From NCBI GenBank assembly GCA_963704875.1, contig CAVPIA010000005.1:186001-250000 (forward strand): DNA of 64,000 nt, written 5' to 3'. Made by a program: the position numbers and the translations under genes. A model generated the notes under the pieces. That model did not search any database, was not told the origin of the DNA, and saw nothing but the letters and a program-made list of their open reading frames with translations. Shown piece by piece: positions 8,157-16,415 of the stretch. Every line of letters begins with the position of its first letter. The first letter of the stretch is position 1. The DNA comes from CAMYOC01 sp963704875. Lineage in GTDB: Bacteria > Pseudomonadota > Gammaproteobacteria > Steroidobacterales > XN24.

Positions 8157-9659
8157 TCAGGCGCTGGACAGGCGCCGGCGACGCCAGACCAGGCCGGAGA
8201 CAAGCAGCATGAGTCCGGCCAGGCTGGTGCCCGGATACTCGACTGCTGTGACCAGCGGCCACAACAAGCCTCTGGCGACGGAGCGAAGGCGCTCATGCCT
8301 GGCGATTATCCTGGCCATCGGCGGCGACAACGTGTAATAGGCCGCTACGAACATGCGGCCCGGCAGGATGCGCATCAGGCCCTGGTCGCGGAAAACACGC
8401 AAGTCGGCCACATGCGGATCCATGCCGCTGCCAAACGCAGCCGTGGCGATGAAACAGTTATCGCCGCAGAGAAACGGACAATCATCGTTGTCATTGCCAT
8501 CGTCTTCCTCGATGGTGATCGTGACCCCGCTGGCGTCGGGATTGAGATTTGAGAGTCCGGTGGGATTGACGATGTAGACTGAGAACTTGCGCTGCGATGC
8601 GCCCCCCTGATTGTCATCGAGTATGGAAATCGAGAACGTCGCCTCGGTCTGTTGATTGGCAAAATTCAGTACCGAGGTCGCGGCGGTATAGTCTTCACCC
8701 GCGACAGCGGGGTTGTCACCGGTGCCGTCGGCGGTGACGTAGGAAACAGTCACTGCACCAGAGTCACCACGATCGCGTGTCACCCGAAACGAGACCGAGC
8801 CGACATCCTCGGGAACGGTGCTGCCACCGTTGACTTCGAGACTGAATTCGCCGGGCTGATTGGGCTCCGAGTCCTCGATCAGTACCAGCCGTGTAAGTCC
8901 GCCGGGCACCGCAACCTGTTCGGGCTTGCCGTCATAGAGCACCAGGGTAAATGTCTCAGTGCCTTCGAACAGATTATCGTTCAGCGCAAAGATCGAAAAA
9001 TCCGCGGACTGCTGGACGGCGTCGAACGGCACGGTCTGGGTCACATCGGCATAGTCCACGCCCAGCGTCGCGGTGCCCGGCTGGCCTGTGGTATTGATCT
9101 CTGCCACGCCGTCGTCGCCGCTGCGTGTGATCGCGAGAACCTGTTCTTCGCCTTCATCAATGCGCAGGGTCGCGGAGCTTTCAAATGACAGGGTGATTGG
9201 CGCCGAATCTGCGTCGAGGATGTCCAGGGCCAGATTGTTTGCGCTGCCCAGCGTCGCGCCCGAAGCCGAGCTCAGTGACAGCGTCGCGTATTCAGTGCCC
9301 TCGATATCCGAATCATTAAGCGCCGTGACCTTGACGCTGGATGAGAGCTCACCGTCCGGTATCTGCACCACGCCAAGCGGAAGGTCGATATCAAAATCCG
9401 TGCCGAATCTCGCGGTGCCGCCGACGCCGACATTGAGCAGCACCGAGACCGCGCCTACGGTTGATCCGCTGCGCACGACGGTGACATAGCCCACGTTTCC
9501 CTCTTCGATCGCAAGCCGGATATCACCAAACTGGATCACACCATCCGCCCGGGCGATTCCGCTTGCGCACAGCAAGACGGCCAGGCAAAGCAGCCCTCTG
9601 GAACACAACCATCCGGACCACAGCCATCTGGAACACAGCAACAGGGAATAAGATGTCAT
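8157..9659 (-). CDS. Secreted Calx-beta repeat protein with CFI-box C-terminus
   Basis: A 500-residue exported protein. The N-terminus is a long hydrophobic signal peptide ending near GIARADG (about residue 40). Three Calx-beta-like domains follow (about 40-150, 150-265, 270-390), with motifs such as IEEGNVGYV, IDEGEEQV and VPEDVGSVSFRVTR and acidic turns likely to bind calcium. After an Asn/Asp-rich linker comes CFIATAAFGSG, the CFI-box C-terminal domain, then a hydrophobic helix and a final RRRR cluster. Such tails are thought to direct protein sorting at the cell surface, so a surface or adhesion role is an inference. The next gene upstream is divergent. Confidence 0.8.
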   Translation of the reverse strand: MTSYSLLLCSRWLWSGWLCSRGLLCLAVLLCASGIARADGVIQFGDIRLAIEEGNVGYVTVVRSGSTVGAVSVLLNVGVGGTARFGTDFDIDLPLGVVQIPDGELSSSVKVTALNDSDIEGTEYATLSLSSASGATLGSANNLALDILDADSAPITLSFESSATLRIDEGEEQVLAITRSGDDGVAEINTTGQPGTATLGVDYADVTQTVPFDAVQQSADFSIFALNDNLFEGTETFTLVLYDGKPEQVAVPGGLTRLVLIEDSEPNQPGEFSLEVNGGSTVPEDVGSVSFRVTRDRGDSGAVTVSYVTADGTGDNPAVAGEDYTAATSVLNFANQQTEATFSISILDDNQGGASQRKFSVYIVNPTGLSNLNPDASGVTITIEEDDGNDNDDCPFLCGDNCFIATAAFGSGMDPHVADLRVFRDQGLMRILPGRMFVAAYYTLSPPMARIIARHERLRSVARGLLWPLVTAVEYPGTSLAGLMLLVSGLVWRRRRLSSA

Positions 9660-9821
9660 CGGGCTTAATCTCTACGAAGTAAGAAACCAGTGTGCGAATC
9701 CATTCTAGGCATCGCAGGCGCCTCGCTGCCACCCCTGATCCGCTGCGATCAGAAAAGCCAATAGTGGGAATTGTGAACCATTTCGCAGATGTGTCGAGGC
9801 TTGCGCGGCTAGTTTTAACCC

Positions 9822-10019
9822 ATGAGTGCCCAGTATTACGCCAGTTTCGTCATCCACCAGCCGGGTCATGAGGTGGTCACCCAATACTGCGGTGTGGTCG
9901 AACTCCAGGCGCATCCGGTAATCTCCCTAGGCGCCCGCGATCTTACCCGCATGCTGGCCAGTAATCTGGACGTCAGTTGCGAGGATGTGGAAGTGCTCCA
10001 ATGGGGCCCAATCCACTGA
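9822..10019 (+). CDS. Hypothetical 65-residue protein
   Basis: A small open frame with balanced composition (MSAQYYASFV...), no signal peptide, and a predicted mixed alpha/beta pattern. It ends just before a short repeat tract. I see no strong ribosome binding site before the ATG at 9822. I recognise no family; the protein-like composition suggests it is real, but it could be chance. The 160 bases between it and the Calx-beta gene are a divergent intergenic region. Confidence 0.45.
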   Translation: MSAQYYASFVIHQPGHEVVTQYCGVVELQAHPVISLGARDLTRMLASNLDVSCEDVEVLQWGPIH

Positions 10020-10045
10020 ACGATACCCACTGAACGATCCACTGA
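10013..10045. repeat. Imperfect tandem repeat of CCACTGAACGAT
   Basis: The string CCACTGAACGAT occurs at the end of the small gene and again about 14 bases later, followed by a partial third copy (CCACTGAAG). The first copy covers the stop codon of the small gene, as if the end of the gene had been duplicated by slippage. Confidence 0.6.
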
Positions 10046-10083
10046 AGCGGCCAGACGCTTTGGCCCGCGAGCCAGGTCATTAA

Positions 10084-10122
10084 GTCAGGCCAGTGAGTCA
10101 GGCCGACGAATCAGGCCAGGGA
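10084..10122. repeat. Imperfect 12-13 bp tandem repeat (GTCAGGCCAGTGA type)
   Basis: Three degenerate copies of a unit containing TCAGGCC (GTCAGGCCAGTGA, GTCAGGCCGACGA, ATCAGGCCAGGGA) lie immediately downstream of the stop codon of the thioesterase gene on the minus strand. No hairpin or T-run makes it look like a terminator. Confidence 0.6.
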
Positions 10123-10123
10123 A

Positions 10124-10630
10124 TCATGAAGTCGCTTTCGAGACCATTCCGGTTGCGATCGAACACAAGCGTCCCGCGCTGTAAAGCTCGATCTCCGCGA
10201 ACGCCACGCTGGCGCCGCGTTTTAGCGCAACCGAATACGCAGTGATCGATTGTCCCAGCGTCGGCCGCATAAACTTGACCGCAAGTTCCACCGTGCCGGC
10301 TCTTTCGCCGGGAAACTGAATCACACCGGCCACACCCAGCGCGCAATCACACAAGCCCGCAATCACCGCGCCATTGACCGCTTCGGTGCCCATGCCGCCC
10401 TGATGGTGCGGCAGCACCTCTGGCAGGTAGACCCTGACCACGCGCGGATGAGACAGATCCAGCCTGCAGCCCATGTATCCCATGGCCGGAATCTGGTTGA
10501 AATTATCCTGCCAGCGGGTGCGTGCGGCTTGATCCATCGGGATGTCCAGACCGCGCGAAGCCAGTGCCGCGAAACCCAGCTGCTGCGACTCGGAGAGCGT
10601 TTCGGAAGCATCGGTTTTGCGTTGCATCAT
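10124..10630 (-). CDS. PaaI-type hotdog-fold thioesterase
   Basis: 168-residue hotdog-fold protein. The segment GGMGTEAVNGAVIAGLCDCALG is the central helix of the fold in the position of the catalytic region of PaaI/acyl-CoA thioesterases, and TVELAVKFMRPTLG is the characteristic strand pair. It probably hydrolyses an acyl- or aryl-CoA thioester in the cytoplasm; the substrate is unknown. An N-terminal extension of about 45 residues precedes the fold. It is divergent from the Ig-like gene, with about 90 bases between. Confidence 0.72.
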   Translation of the reverse strand: MMQRKTDASETLSESQQLGFAALASRGLDIPMDQAARTRWQDNFNQIPAMGYMGCRLDLSHPRVVRVYLPEVLPHHQGGMGTEAVNGAVIAGLCDCALGVAGVIQFPGERAGTVELAVKFMRPTLGQSITAYSVALKRGASVAFAEIELYSAGRLCSIATGMVSKATS

Positions 10631-10721
10631 CTGAAGAGTGTAGCGCGTCCCTGCAGGGTCTTCGAGTGTCAGACAGGCATGCTAGAGTTTGCCGATATGT
10701 CCGAATAGGGAAGGCCTGCGT

Positions 10722-11816
10722 ATGACCGCGACCTCTGGTCGTTTGCTGCTGATTTTCTGTGCCTGGGTCTTCCTCAGTGGCAAGACTGTGATCCGTTGCA
10801 GCAGTGGCGATGACGACGACAACCTGCTGCCGCCTCCGAGTGGCAATCGGCCGCCGGTCGCCGCGGACGGGTTTTATCAGGTCTCCTCGGCCGGCACGCT
10901 GGTCGGATTCATGCGCGCCACCGATCCCGACGGTGACCGTCTGAGCTATCGGGTGATCTCTGGCCCGAGTCTTGGCAGTCTCCAGGATATCGACTCAGGC
11001 AGCGGCCGCTTCACCTATATCCCAGGTACCGTCGGCACCGACAGTTTCTCCTTTCGCGCCAACGATGGCGGTCGCGATTCGAATACTGCGGTGATCACAA
11101 TCACCGTGGTCCAGGCAAGTGCGGTCCAGGCAAACGTGACCGGGGCCGGGCAAGCCAGCACAGACGACAACGCGAAGCACACGGTGAGCCCGCCTTTGGC
11201 AGCGCTGGCAATGGATCCTCTGGATCCCGAGTCGCTGCTGATTGCGTGGGCGCCGCCGGCAAACCGGATCGACCGGATTGGTCCGCAAGGCACCGCGCTG
11301 ACGGCCTCCGCTGACGCGCGGTCCAGGCTGGAGCAGGCGCAAGGTCTTGTCCGCTTTGCGTCGGGACAGCCGAAGCCGGAATCGCCGCCCGGGCTGGCAG
11401 TCGATTTGACTCTGGGCGGGGCGCTTCCGACCGGATACGTGCTGGCCCGGGTTGAAGATCGGTTTGGCATCCGCGGCCATATGCTGGTCAGCGCGGTGAC
11501 TAACCGAACCCGGATCTGGCACAGTCAGGATGCCGGCACGAGTTGGCGCCAGGTGGGTCCGGACCTGCCCGGGCCGGCAAATGCGGCGAACCTGTTCCAG
11601 CATCCGGAGTTACCGCTACGCTGGGTGCTGGCGCTGGAAATTGGCGGCGTCTGGCGTGTTCTTGGCAGCGACGATGCGGGCGCCAGCTGGGGGAGCCTCG
11701 CAGACATCCCGGGGTCCGGACTCCGTATCGTTGGCTGCTGGCAGGACAGTACCTGTCTGGTCGACCGTGACGGCACCCACTTATGGCGCTTGCGCCATGA
11801 GACACCGTCGCGGTGA
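10722..11816 (+). CDS. Exported protein with Ig/cadherin-like domain and Asp-box repeats
   Basis: 364-residue exported protein. The ATG at 10722 lies seven bases after AGGGAAGG and gives a hydrophobic signal segment (LLLIFCAWVFLSG). The following IRCSSGDDDDN looks like a lipoprotein N-terminus, but the residues before Cys do not fit a lipobox. Residues about 50-135 form a tandem-95/cadherin-like beta-sandwich (NRPPVAADG, ATDPDGDRLSYRV, DSFSFRANDGG). The C-terminal half carries two Asp-box-like motifs (SQDAGTSW, SDDAGASW) of beta-propeller type. Partners unknown; extracellular or periplasmic binding is likely. Confidence 0.7.
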   Translation: MTATSGRLLLIFCAWVFLSGKTVIRCSSGDDDDNLLPPPSGNRPPVAADGFYQVSSAGTLVGFMRATDPDGDRLSYRVISGPSLGSLQDIDSGSGRFTYIPGTVGTDSFSFRANDGGRDSNTAVITITVVQASAVQANVTGAGQASTDDNAKHTVSPPLAALAMDPLDPESLLIAWAPPANRIDRIGPQGTALTASADARSRLEQAQGLVRFASGQPKPESPPGLAVDLTLGGALPTGYVLARVEDRFGIRGHMLVSAVTNRTRIWHSQDAGTSWRQVGPDLPGPANAANLFQHPELPLRWVLALEIGGVWRVLGSDDAGASWGSLADIPGSGLRIVGCWQDSTCLVDRDGTHLWRLRHETPSR

Positions 11817-11830
11817 GCGGCAAACATAAG

Positions 11831-11853
11831 GGTTTGTGCTGCCGGCACAAACC
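11831..11853 (+). other. Perfect 9-bp hairpin after the Ig/Asp-box gene
   Basis: GGTTTGTGC and GCACAAACC form a 9-bp stem with a five-base loop in the 59 bases between the Ig-like gene and the CHAD gene. No T-run follows, so it is not a standard intrinsic terminator; it may stabilise the upstream mRNA end or affect translation of the TTG-started CHAD gene. Confidence 0.45.
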
Positions 11854-11875
11854 GGGTATCGGGGAGTAAGGGGTT

Positions 11876-12706
11876 TTGTCCGGAGTGGATGTGACGGTGT
11901 TTGCGGTCGACAAGGCGCCCCTGGGGCACCGGATTCAGGAGCAATTGCTTGCCAGACTGGACCAGGCCGAGCGCCTGCTGCATGACTCTGCGGTAACCCA
12001 TGAGGCCGCGGTCCATCAATCACGAAAAAACATGAAATGGGTGCGCGCGGTGTTGAAATTGATCGCCGACGCCAGCGGTCTGGATATGATGGAGGAACAG
12101 CGTCTTTGTCGTGATATTGGCCGTCAGCTGAGCGAACTGCGTGATGCGGATGTCATGCTGTTGACCTTGCGCCAGCTGGTGCTTGCCTCCGGCGCTGCGC
12201 TGGAGCGCAAAGACGTGGCCGAGCTGGAACACAAGCTCGAGGCGCGCAGGGCGCGTCTGCTGGATGCCGGTGCGTTTGACACTGCTTTTGTTCAGAGAAT
12301 CCGCGACGAACTCGGGGAGCTGGCGCGCGACCTGACCCGGCGCCCGGCGCCCACCCTGGATGCGGACGGCATCAGGCACGTTGTAGAAGCGACCAAAGCG
12401 GATGCCGCCGCCGTATTTGCCATGCTGGTGACCCGAACGCATATCGAGCAATGGCATACGCTGCGCAAGAAGGTCAAGCGGGAGTACTACCAGCGCAGTC
12501 TGTTGGCTGCACAGGAGGATGCTGATCGCGTTGCTCAACTCGACCGGCTTGGAGAATTGCTGGGTTGGCAACAAGATCTCGCCGTGCTGCGAAAGTCGGC
12601 GGATGAGTACGGGATGCTGACAGGAGAACTACGGCGCCAGATCAGCCGGCAAATCAGTAATTGCCGCCGCCGCTGCCGGCGTCAGGCGGAAAAAGTTTAT
12701 GACTGA
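11876..12706 (+). CDS. CHAD domain-containing protein
   Basis: 276-residue all-helical protein of the CHAD family (conserved histidine alpha-helical domain), known to bind inorganic polyphosphate. Typical features are VHQSRKNMKWVRAVLKLI near residues 44-61 and EQWHTLRKKVKREYYQ near 200-215, with many positively charged side chains that would contact phosphates. The start is TTG at 11876 after GGGGAGTAAGGGG; a GTG at 11885 is an alternative. No CYTH triphosphatase gene accompanies it. It overlaps the Rieske gene by eight bases, so the two are probably co-transcribed, an unusual pairing. Confidence 0.82.
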   Translation: MSGVDVTVFAVDKAPLGHRIQEQLLARLDQAERLLHDSAVTHEAAVHQSRKNMKWVRAVLKLIADASGLDMMEEQRLCRDIGRQLSELRDADVMLLTLRQLVLASGAALERKDVAELEHKLEARRARLLDAGAFDTAFVQRIRDELGELARDLTRRPAPTLDADGIRHVVEATKADAAAVFAMLVTRTHIEQWHTLRKKVKREYYQRSLLAAQEDADRVAQLDRLGELLGWQQDLAVLRKSADEYGMLTGELRRQISRQISNCRRRCRRQAEKVYD

Positions 12707-13949
12707 GTCCAGCCTGCCGTCCGGGCGCCATTTTTGCAGCGACACCGCCGCTGAAGCAGATTCTGGCGCCGCGTCAGCTCGGGGGCCCGCTCTCGGCCTG
12801 CCCGCGTGGGTCTACTCGGATCATCGTTTCTACCAGCGCGAGGTGGAGCAGGTCTTGTTGCCGTCGTGGCAGGTTGTGTGCCACGCCAATGATATCCCGC
12901 AGGTGGGCGACTACTGGCGTCTGGATTTCCTTGGCCGGCCGGTGTTTGTGGTGCGGGGCGATGACGGTGAAATCCGCGCCTTCTACAACGTTTGCCGGCA
13001 TCGCGCCGCGCGACTTCTCGATGGCGACAGGGACGACGACACGGCGGCTTCGGGGGATGGCAGCGGCCGCTGCAAGCGCGGGCGGATAAGCTGTCCGTAT
13101 CACGGTTGGACGTATGACCTTTGTGGCCGTCTGATCGGCATGCCGCGGTCCAGCGCCTATACCGGCATGGAACGAAGCGAATGGTCGCTGAAGTCGCCGG
13201 AGCTTGAGATCTGGCAGGGCTTCGTATTCATTCGCTGCACCGGGGACGGGCCCGGTGTTGCCGAAATGATGGCGCCATGGGCAGACCTGCTGGCGGCTTA
13301 TCGGCTGCCCGAAATGCGTGCGCTTGGCCGTCTGACTCTGCGTCCGCGAGAGGTCAACTGGAAAACAGTGATTGAGAACTACGCGGACGGTTTGCATATC
13401 GATGTGGTGCACCGTGGCCTGTCGGCTTTGAGCGGTGGAAGCTATCAGTTGCATGCGGGCGACGGCGTGATGCATATGAGTGCGGATCTGGACGCTGCGC
13501 AGGCCAGCGGCTCCGGCAAGCTTTACTGCAGGGTCCTGCCAGATGTCACCCATCTGCCGTCGTCTGCACGCAGGCGCTGGAACTACTTCCTGCTGTGGCC
13601 AAATCTGGCATTCGATCTGTACCCGGATCAGGTCGATTTCATGCAGATGATCCCATTGGGGCCGGGCCGTACCCTGATCCGGGAGATTCCCTACGGTCTG
13701 GATGACCAGCGTCGCGAAATGCGGCTTGCCCGCTATCTGAACTGGCGGGTCAATCGTCAGGTCAATCGCGAAGACACCGGTTTGATCGAGCGCGTTCAGG
13801 CGGGTATGAACAGCGGTGTTTTTACCCAGGGCCCCTTGTCCGAGGAAGAGGTCTGTCTGCGCGCGTTGGCCGAGCGCCTGCGTTCGAGTCTGCCGGAAGC
13901 GAATCTTGCGGTGCCTCCATGGTCTGCTGACCCCGCTGAGTATGGCTAG
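12699..13949 (+). CDS. Rieske aromatic ring-hydroxylating oxygenase, alpha subunit
   Basis: 416-residue non-heme iron oxygenase. The Rieske [2Fe-2S] ligands are in NVCRHRAARLL and SCPYHGWTYD; the catalytic iron site is marked by NWKTVIENYADGLHIDVVH with two His ligands. It resembles the broad group that includes GbcA and choline or stachydrine monooxygenases, so the substrate may be a small amine or an aromatic compound. Thirty residues, Asp- and Gly-rich, separate the two halves of the Rieske motif, about twice the usual gap. No ferredoxin reductase gene is nearby, so electrons must come from elsewhere. It overlaps the CHAD gene by eight bases. Confidence 0.85.
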   Translation: MTESSLPSGRHFCSDTAAEADSGAASARGPALGLPAWVYSDHRFYQREVEQVLLPSWQVVCHANDIPQVGDYWRLDFLGRPVFVVRGDDGEIRAFYNVCRHRAARLLDGDRDDDTAASGDGSGRCKRGRISCPYHGWTYDLCGRLIGMPRSSAYTGMERSEWSLKSPELEIWQGFVFIRCTGDGPGVAEMMAPWADLLAAYRLPEMRALGRLTLRPREVNWKTVIENYADGLHIDVVHRGLSALSGGSYQLHAGDGVMHMSADLDAAQASGSGKLYCRVLPDVTHLPSSARRRWNYFLLWPNLAFDLYPDQVDFMQMIPLGPGRTLIREIPYGLDDQRREMRLARYLNWRVNRQVNREDTGLIERVQAGMNSGVFTQGPLSEEEVCLRALAERLRSSLPEANLAVPPWSADPAEYG

Positions 13950-14107
13950 AAGACCGCAACAGGCGCCGGCATTCAGACCTGGACACGGGCCTGTCGCTGC
14001 TCCGGAACCGCGTACATTGCTGCTGGCGCTACAATGCAGGTGACGCCTGGCACGAAGGCGTTCCCGGCCAGTCGGCAGTGGGCGATGGGCGAACACAGGC
14101 GGACCGC

Positions 14108-14257
14108 ATGAACGAATGGCTTAAGGTGATGCTGGAAGAAGTTCGGCGCAAGCAGGCCGAACAGGCAGCCGAGCGTATCGAACACGAACGTCGTCAAGAG
14201 GACGCCGCACAGACCGATCAGGACTGGAACCCGGCATCTCACGGTCGTGGTCAGTAA
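14108..14257 (+). CDS. Small charged coiled-coil-like protein
   Basis: 49-residue open frame (MNEWLKVMLEEVRRKQAEQ...) with an AGGCGGA ribosome binding site just upstream. The product is an amphipathic, Glu/Arg/Gln-rich helix ending SHGRGQ. No known function. It stands alone between the Rieske gene and an EamA transporter. The RBS and regular helical pattern make a real small protein plausible. The 120 bases after it contain no further gene I can support. Confidence 0.5.
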   Translation: MNEWLKVMLEEVRRKQAEQAAERIEHERRQEDAAQTDQDWNPASHGRGQ

Positions 14258-14378
14258 GCGCTGAGTGAATCAGAGCTCGTTGACTATGTGCCGGATACGC
14301 CGGCTCGCCGCAGGCCTGTCTTTGGCAGGCATATCTGGCAGCCATATCCCTGGCAGACTCGCCCATGGCGGGTGATCA

Positions 14379-15296
14379 ATGAGCCGGGCGTCTGGCGCCG
14401 ACTGGCTGCTGCTGATCTTGCTCGTCGTGCTGTGGGGATCCGCGTTCGGCCTGACCGATATCGCGCTGGATGGATTTAGCCCATTGCAACTGGTGACCGG
14501 GCGTCTCTGGATCGGCGCTGGCGTGCTGATGCTGGTGGTCGTCGCGATGGGTCAGCCGCCACCGCGGCAAACTGGCGCCTGGATCTCGATCCTTGCTATG
14601 GCGGTGCTGGGTAATGTGTTGCCGTTTTTTCTGATTTCCTGGGGCCAGCAAAATATTTCCTCAGGGTTGACCGGTATCTTGATGGCCGTGATGCCGCTTG
14701 TGGTTCTGATGCTGGCGCATTTTCTGGTGCCCGATGAACGCATGAACCGGTGGCGGCTTGCCGGATTCCTGCTTGGTTTCGCCGGCATCGTCATGCTGCT
14801 CGGCGCGGATGCCCTGTCATCCATGCGCGGCGAGGGCACCGCCCTGTGGTCACAATTGTCAGTGCTCGCCGGCGCCGTCTGCTACGGTCTTAACGTGATT
14901 GTTGCGCGACGCAGTCCGGCACTGCCCGCGCCGGTAATGGCGGCCTGGGTAGTGTTGAGTTCAGCGATTATCTCCACTGTGGTCACCTTGATTGCAGGCC
15001 CGCTGCTGCCCTCTGATCCAGGTTATTCATCCATGTTCGCAGTGCTGGCGCTGGGCGTTCTTGCCACCGGGGTTGCTACCGCAGCCTATTATCGTGTGGT
15101 GGCCGGGGCCGGACCGACTTTCCTGTCGCTGATCAACTACCTGATCCCGGTATGGGCAGTGCTGTTGGGCGCCACGTTGCTGGACGAAACCCTGCCGGCA
15201 AGATCGGTCCTCGCTCTGGGCGTCATTTTGCTGGGTGTGCTCGTATCCCAGCGTGGCCAGCTGCGCCCGGGTTTCAGATCGGAGGAGGGCCGGTGA
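14379..15296 (+). CDS. EamA family (DMT superfamily) transporter
   Basis: 305-residue inner-membrane protein with about ten hydrophobic helices arranged as two EamA repeats (about 10-135 and 150-290). The first repeat has the typical WGSAFGLTDIALDGFSP opening; the second ends at a helix with VSQRGQ. Members export amino acids or other small metabolites, but the substrate cannot be read. The stop overlaps the next gene start by four bases (GTGA), pointing to co-translation with the flavoprotein. Confidence 0.87.
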   Translation: MSRASGADWLLLILLVVLWGSAFGLTDIALDGFSPLQLVTGRLWIGAGVLMLVVVAMGQPPPRQTGAWISILAMAVLGNVLPFFLISWGQQNISSGLTGILMAVMPLVVLMLAHFLVPDERMNRWRLAGFLLGFAGIVMLLGADALSSMRGEGTALWSQLSVLAGAVCYGLNVIVARRSPALPAPVMAAWVVLSSAIISTVVTLIAGPLLPSDPGYSSMFAVLALGVLATGVATAAYYRVVAGAGPTFLSLINYLIPVWAVLLGATLLDETLPARSVLALGVILLGVLVSQRGQLRPGFRSEEGR

Positions 15297-16405
15297 GGAT
15301 AGTCATAGTGGGCGGCGGTTATGCAGGCATGAGTTGCCTGATGGATCTGGCCAGACGTCTGCCAGAGACGCAGCGTACGCTTGTTGATCCGGGCGAGCAT
15401 CATCTGCAACTGACCCGGCTGCACGAGGCGCTGAATCATGGCCTTGATCGCTATCGCATTCCGTTTGCCAGACTCGGGGAGCGTTACGGCTTTGTCCATC
15501 GGCGTAGCGGGCCGGCCCTCAGCTCGAAGGCATTGGCTGAAGCCCGCAGACGGGGTTGTCTGGCATTGCCCGAAGGAGACATCCCGTTCGATGCGCTGGT
15601 GGTTGCCGTGGGTGCCCGACCCCGGCCACGCCCGCGTCACGCCGGGTGGAGCGGTCTTGCTGACCTTCGTCGCCGTGACGGCCGCACCGTCGTGGAAGGG
15701 ATGGCGGCGCTGAACCGCCGCGCCTGGGTGACCGTGGTTGGCGGTGGCGCTACCGGCCTGCAATATCTGTTCGAATTGAAGGACGCATTGCGCCGCGCTG
15801 GCGCTCGCTGCAGAGTCCGTCTGGTAGACGGTGGCGAGCGCCTGCTGCCCGGACTGCCGCAGGCCTTTCACGACTATCTTGAACGTCGGATAGAACAAAG
15901 CGGGATTCAATATCTGCGCCAGACCCGGTTCGAATCCGTCGATGATGATGGTCTGCACGTGATCGACTCGAACGGGCGAAGGCGTTCGCTGGCTTCGGCC
16001 TGCGGCCTGGTGTTCGCCGGTATGCGCGGCAATCCGCAAGTACTGCAAACCGATGCCTCCGGACAGGTCCTTGCCGATGGCAAGATCCTGAGCGGGATTT
16101 TTGCCGCCGGGGATTGCTCGCACTATGCCGGCAAGGGGCTCAACAGCGCCAGCGCGCAGGCGGCAGTGCGCAAGGGGCGCCACGTTGCGGCCGCGCTCCG
16201 GCGTATGGGCGAGGGACGCAAGCTGCCCGCGTATGCAGCCCGTGAATTGGGATTCTTTCTTAGCATGGGCACCCTCGACGGGATCGGATGGATGGGTCGT
16301 CCGCGGGGCATCGTGACCGGGGTCCCGGCATTCGCGTTGCGGGAAGCAATCGAGGCGCGTTATGAGCTGTTCCTGTCGGGGATAGATACCTTTCAGGTTC
16401 TCTGA
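15293..16405 (+). CDS. NDH-2-like FAD/NAD(P)-dependent oxidoreductase
   Basis: Pyridine nucleotide-disulfide oxidoreductase-fold protein of 370 residues. The GTG at 15293 overlaps the preceding stop and lies right after GGAGGAGGG; the FAD motif VIVGGGYAG starts at residue 3. A second GxGxxG motif (VVGGGATGLQ) binds NAD(P)H, and IFAAGDCSHY is the C-terminal FAD contact. The whole resembles type II NADH dehydrogenases, which pass electrons to quinone at the membrane. It is shorter than usual NDH-2, and an alternative role as a ferredoxin or thioredoxin reductase-like protein cannot be excluded. Confidence 0.82.
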   Translation: MRIVIVGGGYAGMSCLMDLARRLPETQRTLVDPGEHHLQLTRLHEALNHGLDRYRIPFARLGERYGFVHRRSGPALSSKALAEARRRGCLALPEGDIPFDALVVAVGARPRPRPRHAGWSGLADLRRRDGRTVVEGMAALNRRAWVTVVGGGATGLQYLFELKDALRRAGARCRVRLVDGGERLLPGLPQAFHDYLERRIEQSGIQYLRQTRFESVDDDGLHVIDSNGRRRSLASACGLVFAGMRGNPQVLQTDASGQVLADGKILSGIFAAGDCSHYAGKGLNSASAQAAVRKGRHVAAALRRMGEGRKLPAYAARELGFFLSMGTLDGIGWMGRPRGIVTGVPAFALREAIEARYELFLSGIDTFQVL

Positions 16406-16415
16406 AACGCTGGCT

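Noticed and set aside
14288..14479. Open frame on the plus strand overlapping the EamA start
   Set aside because: It has no RBS, overlaps the transporter in another frame and has Arg/Trp-rich unlikely composition.
15925..15945. GGTTCGAATCC T-loop-like string suggesting a tRNA
   Set aside because: It lies inside the NDH-2-like coding region and no cloverleaf can be formed around it.
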